From the NCBI GenBank assembly GCA_034401135.1, contig JAWZSP010000004.1, positions 4,464,001 to 4,528,000 of the forward strand: a stretch of DNA of 64,000 nt, in the 5' to 3' direction. The position numbers were made by a program, and so were the translations under genes. This DNA is from Volutella citrinella. Its lineage: Eukaryota; Ascomycota; Sordariomycetes; Hypocreales; Nectriaceae. Below are positions 11,563 to 23,172 of the stretch, in pieces (position 1 is the first letter of the stretch; the number at the start of each line of letters is the position of its first letter). Below the pieces are notes generated by a model. It was not told the DNA's origin. It made no database searches and was given only the letters and a program-made list of their open reading frames with translations.

Positions 11563-12082
11563 ATGAGATTCCGCAATATCCTCCTCGCCGCTCTACCCTC
11601 GGCGCTGGCAGACCTGAACCCCATCGACGACCTCCCCGAACGCCTGCCCGGCATCTGCGATCCAGCTCTTTTCGCGCCGCCCTCGGGCTTCTTCATTTTC
11701 AACTGGAGCAAAGTGGCTGGCGAGGGCCTCAGATTCGACTTCCAGGATGGCATAGCCGACACGACCTGCTCCGTCGCGGCCACGCGTCCAGAGTTTGGCC
11801 CTACACGCAAGGGATGCATGGACCCCAAGGTCACCTTTACCTACGACGAGGAGACGGGCTTTATCAATATGTTCCACGAGGTCTGCGCCGACGAAATACA
11901 GTACGTTTTGGATCTTTCCCCTTTCGTTTAAAGGTACAGTAAGAACAGAGCAAAAATGCTAATTATTTCTCTTTCTCCATAACTGTAGGCAGATCACAAA
12001 GACTTCCATGGGCGGCTTGAGGCTCGGCTTTGACAAGATCCAGACGGGAATTTACGTTGGTGTTGCCGTCGGGGCCCTCTAA
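11563..12082 (+). CDS. Small secreted protein, 143 aa
   Basis: Exons 11563-11900 and 11989-12082; the 88-nt intron starts GTACGT and ends CTGTAG, phase 2 (CA plus G gives Gln). The predicted signal peptide is short (MRFRNILLAALPSALA). The mature protein has four cysteines (GICDP, TTCSV, GCMDP, EVCAD) that could form two disulphides. It is likely extracellular. Intron position and phase, signal-peptide style and size match the 6356-6948 gene, so the two may be distant paralogues flanking the large gene between them. A frame open further 5' to 11461 exists, but the ATG at 11563 begins directly at the signal peptide and is preferred. Confidence 0.7.
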
Positions 12083-12502
12083 CAACGCAGAAAGCAACTG
12101 TACTCTGTTCAATTATCGAAGGCAGTGTTCCGGGGCGAAGTGGTTGTTCGGCTATAGTTTCTGGCCTCACGGCCGTTGTGTACAATGATGAGATCTTGAT
12201 TCAACAACAGCTACACATCCCTTGTCCACGCTGAATGGTCCGCGTTGATAGTCCCACGTTGCACGTCCCGTGGCGCCTACCGGGGACCGTGCAGCTCAGC
12301 CTCACTATGAAATGCACCGTAACACCAGGCGGATAACTTGCGGGCGGTGCACACAACCACTGTCTGCCTCGTGGTGGCGTGCAGATCATCTCAGCCGCCC
12401 CATGCTGTCTGTGGCCATGACCAAACTCGTACATACTGACCAAATATCCTACTAACTAGAAGATGAGTGCCGAGGTTGACATTATCCCACCACTACGCGA
12501 CC
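12083..12502. other. Short intergenic region with an upstream ATG
   Basis: Promoter of the following gene. An out-of-frame ATG at 12463 opens a 23-codon frame that ends after the proposed start at 12503, so it would be an overlapping upstream ORF if it lies within the transcript. Confidence 0.4.
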
Positions 12503-14080
12503 ATGCCGTTCAGATGCACCGATGCCAACCGTGAGCTTCACGCCCTGAGTCGAGCTAGAGCGAACCAGCTCTCCCACGAGAAGCCAGCCTCCGAAAACGT
12601 CATCAAACTGCGCGCCGACATCGATCAGGGCCATGCGCCCAAGATACCGTCGCCCGACACCTTCCGTTATGGCCCGAGGCCGCTCATCAGCGAGACGAGC
12701 GAGCTGCCGTTCCCAAACGTCGCCGAGATCGCCACGCATCTGGAACTCCTCGAGACCTTTTTCACGCTGCGGCAGCGCATCCTGGTGTCCGAGGAGATTG
12801 ACAAGGCCTTTGACATCAAACCCGAGCGCGTCGTAAAGAAGAATAGGCGTGGAGTGACCAAGACGCTCAAGGACGAGACGCTCCTGGATAGGCGACAGGC
12901 CAAGTGGACGACATTTGTCGAATTCGCCGTCGTCCGCTTCCTCACCTGGCAGGAGAAGCTGCGTCTCGAAAGGATCGGAAACGGCGAGGTGACGCTGGAC
13001 GTGCTGCCGCCGCTGGACGTCTTGATGGTATGGCACGCACTGCTGCTGAACCCGCGGCTGTTTTACGATCACTATGCGGACCAGGAGCTCTACTGGATCC
13101 GGATGCCGTGGCCGGCGGTGAACTTGGCTATCCGGAACGTGGATTGGGATTACATCCAAGGCGATTGGGAGCAGTCGTGCTTTCGGAGCTTGACTGGACT
13201 CCCGCCTCTGCTGTTTGACCAATTCATAGACTGGTTTGCCCATGGCGAGGCGTCGGGTGCCAAGAGCAACAAACTGACAAGCTACGCGTTGGATTTGAGC
13301 ATCATGCCCCCATTGGAAGATGATGAACCGCCAGGAGATGTACCTGGAACCCCAGACGGCCCCTCTTCAGCCCAAGAGATCCACGAGGGGAACACGGAGG
13401 AAATCACCAGCCTAGACCACCGCACAATGAAGGTCTGCCCTACGTGCTCTGGAACGACAGCACCGGCACCAGACGAGCAGAAAGAAATGGCTGAGCAGCA
13501 CCACAGCCTCGCGGCCCAGTACACAGACCTCTTCGCCAAGTACGCCTGCCACGAGGACACGATAGCAACGCAGCTTCGCGACGCCGTGATCCGGCAGTGC
13601 AGCTTCACCGACAAGATGCACAAGCTCCTCTGGATCCGCAGCCCCGGATTACAGGGCACGCTGCGGCGGGCGACGGCGCGGTACGAAAAGTTCCTGGCGC
13701 TCATACGGCTACACCCGGGGCTCATGGCGGTGCCGACGCTCGACATTGACATTGTGTGGCACACGCACCAGTGCCTCGCGGGCTTCTACGCAGCGCCCGT
13801 GCGGGCGCGGACGGGGCGGTTCGTCGACCATGATGACAAGATGGGCGGGGATGCGCTGGGGCCCGGGGAAGAGGAGACGGCCAGGTTGTTCCAGATGCGC
13901 TTTGTCGACGAGTACGATATCTGTGGGTGTTGGGAGTGCCAGAGGCTGCTGGATCACATTGAACGTGGGATGGCCAAGGGCTGGGTTGACATGGATGCGG
14001 TTGCGCGGAAGGTGGAGGACGAGGTTACGTTTCATCGCGAGATGGAGGTAGCGACGAGGTCGAGGGCTGAGTTGGAGTGA
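12503..14080 (+). CDS. GRDP-type (DUF1399, glycine-rich-domain-like) protein, 525 aa
   Basis: Single-exon protein with the hallmarks of the PF07173 family: two repeats containing a W-H signature, MVWHALLLNPR near residue 176 and IVWHTHQ near residue 417, each in a conserved Leu/Asp context (PPLDVLMVWH, LDIDIVWHTH). The central region is acidic and Pro-rich (residues 270-310). Two Cys pairs (CPTC near 310 and CGCWEC near 475) may bind metal. In plants GRDP proteins are linked to stress and RNA-related roles; in fungi the function is unknown and the family is often mislabelled as a sulfonate dioxygenase. The frame is open from a GTG at 12467, but ATG 12503 is the first in-frame Met. Next to the Gly/Cys-tailed protein, which may be functionally related. 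Confidence 0.85.
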   Translation: MPFRCTDANRELHALSRARANQLSHEKPASENVIKLRADIDQGHAPKIPSPDTFRYGPRPLISETSELPFPNVAEIATHLELLETFFTLRQRILVSEEIDKAFDIKPERVVKKNRRGVTKTLKDETLLDRRQAKWTTFVEFAVVRFLTWQEKLRLERIGNGEVTLDVLPPLDVLMVWHALLLNPRLFYDHYADQELYWIRMPWPAVNLAIRNVDWDYIQGDWEQSCFRSLTGLPPLLFDQFIDWFAHGEASGAKSNKLTSYALDLSIMPPLEDDEPPGDVPGTPDGPSSAQEIHEGNTEEITSLDHRTMKVCPTCSGTTAPAPDEQKEMAEQHHSLAAQYTDLFAKYACHEDTIATQLRDAVIRQCSFTDKMHKLLWIRSPGLQGTLRRATARYEKFLALIRLHPGLMAVPTLDIDIVWHTHQCLAGFYAAPVRARTGRFVDHDDKMGGDALGPGEEETARLFQMRFVDEYDICGCWECQRLLDHIERGMAKGWVDMDAVARKVEDEVTFHREMEVATRSRAELE

Positions 14081-14236
14081 TTTAGTAATTTCGTGGTGTT
14101 TTGAGCTAGATGAAATGCGACTCTACTTATACTGGGTTGTCATGATGGTTGTCTAGTCTGAGTGCCGTCTTGAAAAAACCCTTGCCATCTACCCCATATA
14201 TCCTTCTCCGATCCCCACACGCCAAGCACAGATGTA

Positions 14237-15673
14237 CTATACATCATCCGTGCTCCTCGATGTCCTAGCGCTCTTCATGGCGAGCTTCTCCACCCTCTGG
14301 AGGTACGTCGCGCACCTGTGCACGGCAACGTCGCAGAAGAGCAGATCGTTAAACTCCCGCCCCGACACCTCGACAAACCCAGGCAGATCCTCCCGCGTTT
14401 TTGCCGTGTCAAGCGCAGACACTGGACGCGGAGGCTCGAGCATGATACTCGTCTTCATTATCACTATATCCCCCACCTGGTACAGCATCGGCGCGGGCAG
14501 CTCCCACGACGGCTGCCCATCGTGGAGATGGAGGTGGAGCTTCGGGGCGGGTGCCACCCTCGCCTCGATCGGCTGCAGGTCGAAATGGTTCCGGTAGAGG
14601 TTGACGACGGAGCGCGTGTACGCCTCGTCGGCCCGCGTGATCATGTCTGACTCGTTGGCCAAGCACAGGACGACTCGGACGCGCGGTAGGCTCTTGACTA
14701 AGGGCGTGATTTCGCTGCCTGTGACGGGCGGCGAGCCAAAGGTGATGAGCGACGGCGCGCGGCCCGACAGGATGTCGGCGTCAGCTGCAAAGTGCGAAAA
14801 GAGGAGGGTCGAGACGGCGCCACCAGCAGAATGGCCCGTGAAGACGACGTCGGTGATTGTTGGGTCCTTCTGGAGCTCGCGGGTGATTTGCTGGCCCAGC
14901 TCGGGGATGAGGGCATTGGCGCACGAGAGGAAGCCGCTATGTGCCCGCACGCCCCTCTCCTGGCCGTTTAATTGCTGCGTATGTGTCAGTATGAAGCCGG
15001 GGCATGTTCAAATGGCTTGCGCACCAGGATCGAGGGCACTCTGCCGGCCTCGGTGCTCAGGTTGACCACATGGTCCGTCAGCCGTGCCGAACCGCGCACC
15101 GCGATGATGAGGGCTCCGTCGGCGGGGCTTTTCCAGATAGAAAAGGCCTTCTTGGTGCCCAGGGGAGACGCGTCTTTGGAAACTATATGGATGAGGTCGG
15201 CCGTAGGCGGAGGATTGTTCTTATACGCCAGATGCGAGCACCGGCAAGCCGAGTAGACTAGGTTGGCGACGTCCTGGGAGCTGGAGGGGATGAGCAAAAG
15301 TCGAATAGGTACAGAACCCGTACGCACCAAGACCACTTGCGGCCAATGCCATCGTCGACCCTAGAGTTTTTGTACTTGCTGGCCTCGTCCAACAGCGCCT
15401 GTAGGTGCGCGTCGAGGATATCGCCGTAGTCGTGGTCTACTGCCTCACTCACAGTCAGTCTCGAACAAAAGGACGAGCAGGACTGGCGGAACCCTACCAT
15501 CCAGGCCTAGGTTATCAAGAACAAAGTCTAGTCCGTTGGACAGCTCGGCAATCGCCTCGGCGCTGGCCTGGGAGTTGTCGCTCGCGGGCGTGTGCGAGTT
15601 GGATGCCGTAACGACGGCCACGGCGACTTGTGGCGACTCTTGCGAGGCCCGGCCCTCGAATAGGCGCGCTCAT
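14237..15673 (-). CDS. Class 3 lipase (alpha/beta hydrolase), 5' end disturbed
   Basis: Minus-strand exons 15498 upward to about 15670, then 15439-15328, 15280-15025 and 14974-14237. The three introns are 58, 47 and 50 nt, all GT-AG, and all keep frame. The nucleophile elbow GHSAGGAV lies about 45 codons into the last exon, preceded by NGQERGVRAHSGFL, which is typical of Lipase_3 (PF01764). Aspartate candidates follow in NESDMITRADE. The likely reaction is hydrolysis of acylglycerols or other esters. No signal peptide is visible, so it may be cytosolic. The problem is the start: the first exon's frame runs back to a TGA at 15672-15670 with no Met, while an attractive ATG at 15673-15671 is out of frame by one base. 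Either a one-base insertion has occurred around the G/C runs near 15650, or a further 5' exon exists. Confidence 0.75.
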
Positions 15674-15699
15674 GTCGGAAGCCCATTTTTGTTTCTAGA

Positions 15700-17752
15700 G
15701 TAAATGGCAATGGTCCAGGGAAATTGCTGGCTCGGACGAAGAGCGGCTATGGTTTGCATCCTGGATGAGCCGTCTGCTGCCTGCCACATCGGTTGATGAA
15801 GGATGCCGTCACGGTGGTGGCGCAGGGATGCAGTGTCGGCTCATGGTAACAAAGGTGCCTTGTTCAGCTGCCTTGAAACATGCAAGGCTTACTTTCATGT
15901 CTCACGACCGGAAAGTTGTTTGCCAACCAGATTTGATCGCGATCGCAGCAGTTGCACAGCACTTTTAGCGTGAGGTGAGGCTGCACACCACCTAATCCAG
16001 GAAGCTTCCCCCGCACCCCGCCATTCTCGAGTATTCCGCATCACCAACACCTTGCACACGATGTTCAGGCCAGCCGTATTACAGCGGAGCAATCCATTCA
16101 ATCGCGGCCAGTGGAGGGAGAACTGTGATTCTTGTGTTCCGGAGTTCATCAAACTTGAAAAGTCAGCCATCGTGGCGTTCGTCGAGGAACGATACTTTGC
16201 TTGAGTGCTTCTGAGTGTCCGCTGCTGGACTGTTACCTTTCAGACCACGCATAGAATAATTACTCGGTTTAGCTGGCAGCATGTGTCAGGCAGCCAGCCA
16301 TAACTCGCAGTGGACAACAAGGCCATCCTTCTGGATGTGGCGCGAAAATAATTGTCAATCTGCCTCCCAGGGTTGGCTAAAAATGCTGTGAAGTCCAAAG
16401 ATCGTCAACCGGGCCATCCTTTTGTTGTCCAGTCACACACTCTCTGGGCTGGCTAAAATTGCTGTGTAAAAGTGTCCATCACCGCGTATTCCAAGTAGAT
16501 GAATGCGAAGGTTGTGCGTTTCTTCCTATTATAGCTGAGCAGCCGGCTGGACGCACACTGCGGCTCCATCGCCTTGATGGATTACGCTGAACAGACATCA
16601 ATGCACCTATGCGGCAGTATACTACTATAGGTAGCTAAGCAGGCATCTTATACTATGATGTGTCAATCCATGTCACCAATCCACACGCAGTCTCTTACCC
16701 GGCTAACCTATTTAGTGTCTTCGTTTTTCTTTTCGTGGACGGACTCCGCAGCCTAACTAAAATTACTGTGACGGTCAAGGGGATCTACGATGGATTCGTT
16801 CCGTCATTGTGGCCTCACTAGCAGACTCAAGCCGTAGAAAGAAGATTATAGCGGCTAAAGGAACGAGCTATGCGGTGAAATCTCTATAGCTATAGATGGC
16901 TATCATTGTCAAGGTCAGAGTGAATTTCATGCACCCAGATGTATGAGCTATTCCCTCTACTAACCCTCTTAACGTTCGGATATAAGCACTGTTCTTCATA
17001 ATAGGTTCGGACTTAATAAAGCATACTCCCGTTCTTAGCCTCGAGACCCTCAATCGGCCTGGACTCATATCATTTCCCCGCTGTCAATTCTCGAGCCCGA
17101 TGCCATTACTATTGGATTCACAATGCCTAAGCCGATTGCACCTCGTGTTTAGCATATGTTTCAATAAAAACCGCCTTGAGGTCTTTCTTTTAGGTATGAT
17201 AAATTCAGCGATCCTTTCTAGTATCTAGGTTCCTTGTGTCCATGTTGGATACAAAGTAAGTGATGTTTAGCCATGTTGATTACAACACCAGATTGTGGCC
17301 GCACGGATTCAAGTATTGGCCCCAAACATGCGGATGCCCTTTATTTTACGAAAAGGCATTTGCTAGCTCTTAGTAGATGGCAAGTTTCGTGTCGTGGCGC
17401 CTACATCGCACTTGCCCAAATTTGAAGGTCCAGGGTAGCTAGTCCAGAATCCCAATTGGTGAAGCACAAAGCTCTCAACAAGCAAACTTCACATCATCAC
17501 CTGCCGCCAGCTGCGACAAGTTGGCACACCGAAGCTACACGCAGGACCGCCATTCGCTAGCGGCTTCTTCTATTAAAAGCTGACGTGCCTAATAGATGTG
17601 TTGACTGCCTTTGCCGGTCACCGCCAGTTTCTCACCTTCCTCAGAATAACCACAGCGTCACGACTCTGACGCAGCTATTCACCAGAGCCACCAACACTAG
17701 CAACGCATGCCACTCACGTGTCTGGCGCTCGAATCGAACATAAAACCTAGCT
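15700..17752. other. Gene-poor intergenic region, 2 kb, AT-richer with imperfect repeats
   Basis: No supported gene. Contains an imperfect duplication at 16321-16476 and a third related copy of its core near 16750 (separate entry). Confidence 0.6.
16321..16476. repeat. Imperfect tandem duplication, units about 70-75 nt
   Basis: Unit one begins GGCCATCCTTCTGGATGTGG and ends with GGCTAAAAATGCTGTG. Unit two begins GGCCATCCTTTTGTTGTCC at about 16412 and ends with GGCTAAAATTGCTGTG at about 16467. A third weaker copy of the core (CCTAACTAAAATTACTGTG) is at about 16752-16770. The spacing and order of both blocks are kept, so this is a diverged duplication rather than chance. Confidence 0.6.
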
Positions 17753-19139
17753 ATGCAGCTTGCGCCTCTCTGTGCCGCCTGGCTAATGGCGTGCGTCGCA
17801 ATGATGGGTGCCGCAAAGGTCCTGGCCGAGCCCTTTCGGTGTGTCATGTATCTGACCGGGTGAGCTCCTCACTCCTGCGCCCTTGCCCTCGAGACCAACT
17901 CTTCGAGAACAGGATTTGACGAGTAGAAAAAAGGAAGCTAACCATCTCGCCAGTCAACACGTTGTCCTGCCCACCAATGACCTCGCACAGGATGTCTCCC
18001 ACGTCATCCTCGCCTTCATGCGCTCCGAAATCTTCAACGCCGACCAGCCTAGCGAGTTCCCGCTCTTCACAACCATCGATGAGGTTCGCGCCAAGTTGAA
18101 CCCGGCCGCCAAGGTCACCGTCGCGATTGGAGGCTGGGGCGACAACGTGGGCTTTGACGTTGCCGCCCGCAGCACCTCGTCACGGAAACGGTGGGCTGCT
18201 AATGTGGCCACCATGGTCCAGACCGTGGGGGCAGACGGCGTGGATATCGACTGGGAGTATCCAGGGTAAGCCAGGCAACCAGTCCACACCACATCCACAG
18301 CCTATCCTGGCTCTTATTTGCTGTGATTAATATGTGCCGGATGGTAAGATTCGCTGATGCGTTCTTGCAGGGGTAACCGGGACGACTACAAGCAGATTCC
18401 CAACTCAGAGCGCGAGTGGGAGATTGAGGCCTTTGTGGCCCTCCTCGGCGAACTGCGCCAGGCCCTGGGGCCCAACCGTCTGCTCACACTGGCCGTGCCT
18501 GGGAAGGAAGTCGACCTGATGGCTTTTACGCATGAGACGGTGCCCCGCATTATGGAGGTCGTCGACTTTCTCAACATCATGACCTACGATCTCATGAATC
18601 GCCGCGACACCGTCACCACGCACCACAGCGGGGTCACGGCGTCGCGCCAAGCTATCCAGCGCTACATCGACCGTGGCGCACCGGCGCACCGGGTGAACTT
18701 GGGGCTGGGATACTACGTCAAGTGGTTCATGACGGAGCGCTGCGACCCCCAGAGGCCCGTCGGCTGCCCGACGCAGCTGCTTGAGGACCCGGAGACCGGG
18801 GCCGACTTGGGAAGAACGGGTGGGTTCAGCTGGCACGACCTAATTGCCGAAGATGTGGCCGCATCCTTTGCGCGCGCACGGGCTGAGGGCAGGTATGATG
18901 CGGATGGCAGCTACTTCTACTGGGATGCGGCAGAGCTCCGCTGGTGGTCGTTCGACACGCCCAAGTCCATCCGCAAAAAGTTCTCTGGCCTTGTCCGCGA
19001 GCTGGGCCTGGGCGGGGTCTTCGCCTGGGGCATTGGCGAGGACGCACCCGACTTTGCGCACCTCGAGGCCACGGTGCATGAGGTTCGGTCACTCCGGAGG
19101 GCGGACGAGAGCGGGGCCGCGAATCGAGACGAGTTGTGA
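17753..19139 (+). CDS. Secreted GH18 chitinase, 395 aa
   Basis: Exons 17753-17859, 17954-18265 and 18371-19139, both introns GT-AG in phase 2. A signal peptide ends around residue 25 (VLAEP). The catalytic GH18 motif D-x-x-D-x-D-x-E is intact as DGVDIDWE at about residues 131-138, with the upstream SIGG-like strand AIGGWG and the substrate-binding MTYDLMN later. Glu at the end of the motif is the proton donor. The enzyme cleaves beta-1,4-linked N-acetylglucosamine in chitin. No chitin-binding module, LysM or GPI anchor is visible, and the single-domain size fits subgroup A/B fungal chitinases. The second intron splits the codon just after WEYPG, as is common in this family. Likely roles are cell-wall remodelling or attack on chitin-bearing hosts. 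Confidence 0.92.
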
Positions 19140-20085
19140 GCCCCGTGAAGCTCCCAGCTAGGCATAAGCTCCAAGCTTGCCTGTACGTCATGGTATGATG
19201 AGCGATGGGGTCCTGGGGACGAGTCCTGCACCCCCCGGACAAGCTTAACAAGCTTACTCGCTGGCTCGTGAAACGGGCCTGGCTTTTGTTCATCAGATAG
19301 AATAGAGTTGCGCGCCGGCTCCGTCGCGGCCCTTGTCAGACTCGCCTTTGGGACTGCTTCGGGCGTGGCGCCGGCCAGCAGGGGAACATGGGTCGTTCTA
19401 TGGAGAATGGAAGACATGGGGCGGGGAGAATGGGTAGGGGAGAGCGGGACGAATCACCATCACCACATTGTGCACGCAGCCAAGGCACAGCATCGCCCCT
19501 CAATCTGCTTAGCTCTTCCCAAAGCAACAGGACCGTCGCCATCTCCGCACGTGCTCGCCCGTGGCCCAACGCTCCGGGGCTCTAGTGCCCTATGCTGCCC
19601 TGGAACCTGTCCTTGGCCGTCTTCACTGCGCTCTAGATGCACGACAGGCGATCCACGCAGCCGTCATGGGCCTGCGATCTGCACAGTAGCTGCACCCAGC
19701 GACGGAGCTATGCCAATCCCAAACACCGAGCTGCTCGGGACACAACACCACGTTGGGCATCTCCTGCCAGTTTCCGTTGCTTGGCTGCGGGCACGGCTGC
19801 CTCGGTGATGACATGAACGGACACAATCGGTCAATTGACCTGCCGATCCCACTTCTAGTCACCACAGTCGTTTGCTTATAAGAAGCTACCCATCAGCATG
19901 CACAATGACGATCCTGACCCGAGTAGCTTCAGCTTCGGCCTGTCAATTGGACCCTTCCTCTTCCTTGCAGCTCCTCGTCATCTCTGGCTGAGACACTGAG
20001 TTCGAGTCTGTGCTTGCTGCTCAATTACCTCTGCTCGCTCATCCCCAATCCTCTCTCCTCAATTGCTTGACCAAGTCTCTTCACC
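19140..20085. other. Intergenic region between chitinase and phosphodiesterase genes
   Basis: Terminator side of the chitinase and promoter of the next gene. CT-rich with a TTATAAG element about 210 bases before the ATG at 20086. Open frames lack domain content. Confidence 0.45.
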
Positions 20086-21368
20086 ATGAAGCTGTCAACT
20101 GTCGTTGCCGGCCTCGCCGCCGCCGGTGGTGCTGCTGCCGCTCCCAAGGGCGTCACTTACGAGCCCAAGGGTGAGCACAAGTCCTATGCCCACATCAAGC
20201 CCATCAAGCACATCCAGATGGACCCGCGACCCTACTACCTGATCAACAACATGGAGGATGGCAAGCTCAAGGAGAAGCTCGAGTCCTGCTCCGAGAACGT
20301 TTGGAAGTCCAACGACTTCTCCGTCTCTCACCGTGGTGGCGGTACTCTCCAGATCCCCGAGCACACTCTCGAGTCGTCCCTCGCCGGAGCCCGCATGGGT
20401 GCCGGTGTCCTCGAGTGCGACGTTGCCTTCACTTCCGACCTCGAGCTCGTCTGCCGCCACAGCCAGTGTGACCTGCACACCACGACCAACATTGTCAACA
20501 TCCCCGAGCTCAACAAGAAGTGCACCCAGCCCTTCCAGGCCGCCAAGGATGGCAAGCCGGCGTCGGCCAAGTGCTGCACCAGCGACATCACCATGAAGGA
20601 GTATAAGCAGCTCTGCGGCAAGATGGACTCGTCCAACTCGAGCGCTACCAACCCCCAGGACTACCTGGGCGGCACTCCCTCGTGGCGCACGACGCTGTAC
20701 AACCAGTGCGGCTAACCCTGCTCACCCATAAGGAGTACCTCTCCCTCACCGACGCGCTCGGCCTCAAGTACACTCCCGAGCTCAAGAAGCCCGAGGTCAA
20801 GATGCCCTTCAAGGGCAACTACACGCAGGAGAACTACGCCCAGCAGCTCATCAACGAGTACAAGGAGGCCGGCATCAAGCCCTCGCTCGTCTTCGCCCAG
20901 AGCTTCTACTACCCCGACATCCTGTACTGGCTCAAGAAGGAGCCCGAGTTTGGCAAGCAGGCCGTCTACCTCGACGAGACCGGCGACGCCCCTGGCGCGA
21001 TGCCCGGCGCCGTGCAGAACCTGACCCGCATCGCCAAGGACGGCGTCAAGATCGTGGCGCCCCCTCTGCCCTACCTGGTCAAGGTCGAGGGCGGCAAGAT
21101 CGTGCCTAGTGAGTACGCTACCAAGTGCAAGGAGCTCGGTCTGAGCATCATCACCTGGAGCCTCGAGCGCTCGCCGCCCATCAAGATCGCCGCTGCCGCC
21201 AAGGATTACTACTACGCCTCCGTCGTCGACGCCCTCAAGAAGGACGGCGACCTGTTCACCTTTGTCGACGTGCTGTACCAGCAGGTCGGCGTCAAGGGCA
21301 TCTTCTCCGACTGGAGCTCCACCGTGAGCTACTACGCCAACTGCTTCGACATCCGTGTCAAGTTTTGA
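20086..21368 (+). CDS. Secreted glycerophosphodiester phosphodiesterase, frameshifted in the middle
   Basis: First frame 20086-20715 carries a signal peptide ([19 protein letters not shown]) and the GDPD catalytic block: HRGG near residue 81, P-E-H-T near 90, E-C-D near 109 and the second catalytic His in CRHSQ. These residues bind Ca2+ and cleave glycerophosphodiesters to glycerol-3-phosphate and an alcohol. The frame then ends at a TAA (20713-20715). The second half resumes two bases out of frame with [15 protein letters not shown] and runs to 21368. Removing the dinucleotide TA at 20713-20714 restores a single 426-codon protein of normal family layout. So this is one gene with a 2-nt insertion or a sequence error. 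A CTAAC branch-like string overlaps the site, but no in-frame intron can be built. If the lesion is real, the product loses its C-terminal half. Confidence 0.85.
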
Positions 21369-23172
21369 GAAAGACCTAACGATATGAAACGTTAATACGA
21401 GTATGAGTGTGTGCGGTAATGAAAGGACGATTAGAGATAGAGTTAATGAGAATGGACTGACGTCTTTAATGATTGCTAAATGAAGTGTTCGCGTTGTTTG
21501 AGGGTGATTGTTGTGGATGGGGATCCCTGTAAGCGAGCTGTGTAAGTGCCGCATCCTTCCGGCGCTCCCTGTGCCGGCATCAGCTCCCAGCGAGGCAGGC
21601 GACCCGCCAAGTCCTGCTAGAGGGTTTCGCATGCGCGCTAAGCAACGGCGATCGTGGGGTACGACTGTGTGCGTTGTTGATTGGCGCAGGGCGTATTTGA
21701 GGTGTCACATCGTCACCAGCTCTTGAAAGCAAGCCGCACGCGACAACGATTGAGGATACATCTTTTGTCTGTTAGGTGAATGATACACACCCAACTCCAA
21801 AGTAATACGGATGCATGATGGGGCACTTGAGGCAGGCCGGTTCCTCAGCTTGGGTCATCTTGACAGAACTCATGCGAAGAGCGCACATGGATCCAGTCAC
21901 CGATATAACCAGGCTGCGGCACCCTTTTGCTCATATATTGTGACACGACAGCCCCCTATAGAGCCCCTTACCTACGACACCAGTCTGAAGGAGTTGCTAG
22001 ACCGAGCCAGAAGACCTGGCTGCTGGTTCAGACGTTGTCTACCCAAGCCTGGGACAGCCCTTCTCCCAGACGCATTGTGGAACTGGTGGATTGGAGTTCC
22101 AAGTAAGACGGGAATGCTTCCACTACTGCAGGAAACAAGGCCAGGAAGACAAAGAAAACAGCGATGACGCTACCGAGAATGCTGATTTTATCCCTGACAG
22201 GCGGAGGAGTAGCTGAAGAGATGATTGGCCATTCGGCCCGACAAGCACCATCGTAGATTGGATCTCAGCCATCCCCTGGAAAAGTTTGAGGTGTTTGGGC
22301 ATGTGTAAAAAATTAATGACAGAATGTGTGCGATTCTATATAGACTGCTGTGTACCTCAACTGGCCCCTTCCCGCTGTTCCTCTCCCGCTGGCTGCAGTA
22401 ACCCTCACGTACTCAAACGTAGCTCCTGTGGAATCAACTGAACCGGTACCTGCGGAGGTTTCGATCAAAAGGTTGAGGTTTATAAGAGGTTGAGGATGGC
22501 GCAAAAGATAGCGATGAGAGTTTTATTCTTCGACAGTGGCGTGAGTTCATAAAGATCGCGCACAAGGAAGTAATCACATCAGCTTGTTCCGACGCTCAAC
22601 AAGTAACAGAGTATAGCGAAACTATATACCAGAACCATGTCCATATAGAAGGAAGGGCCATTCTCTATATAAACAACTTCGCAACCCAGATTTCTTTTAT
22701 CCCAGGCCGACTTAATGTTGGTCCATTACTCTTGTATTTTATCTGTCTCTGGCATCAAGAAAAAAAGCCTAGAGGTAATCTGGCATGTCTCTCTTATTAA
22801 CAAAGTAGGGTCCCCGATATCACACTTACCTTTTGACTAAAACGCCATAAAAGACGATCTGTGCAATGGGTCCAGGGGAAAATTGAGAGAAGATGTGCCT
22901 TTCAAAGGCCTCGTTGACATCGAGTCTCTTCCGCAGCTCTCGGTCCTTATGGAGGCTGCTGCTGCGAAGGGCGTGGTACTCCCTCTCACAGCTCTATGCT
23001 GAGTGTTTCGCAACATTGCAGGCATTGGGCTCAGTAGGTACGTCGAGAACCACTTGCTTAGTTTGGTGATTGGGTCTAGGTTCAGAACCCGATCACCACT
23101 AGAGCTTGCACCTTCTATCCGAGGCGGAAAGCTGCGCTGGGTGCCCAGCTGGAATAAGTCGCTTGTACGCCC
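21369..23172. other. Intergenic, 1.8 kb; no supported gene
   Basis: Contains frames of 60-120 codons on both strands without recognisable domains (for example 21811-22167 +). One plus-strand segment at about 22850-22990 reads protein-like up to a stop at about 22999 but is not identified. Confidence 0.4.

Noticed and set aside
12463..12534. Start of the GRDP-type gene at ATG 12463
   Set aside because: That frame ends after 23 codons; no in-frame splice to the main frame was found.
20605..20730. Intron across the phosphodiesterase lesion
   Set aside because: No GT-AG pair both restores the frame and keeps the conserved sequence around the site.
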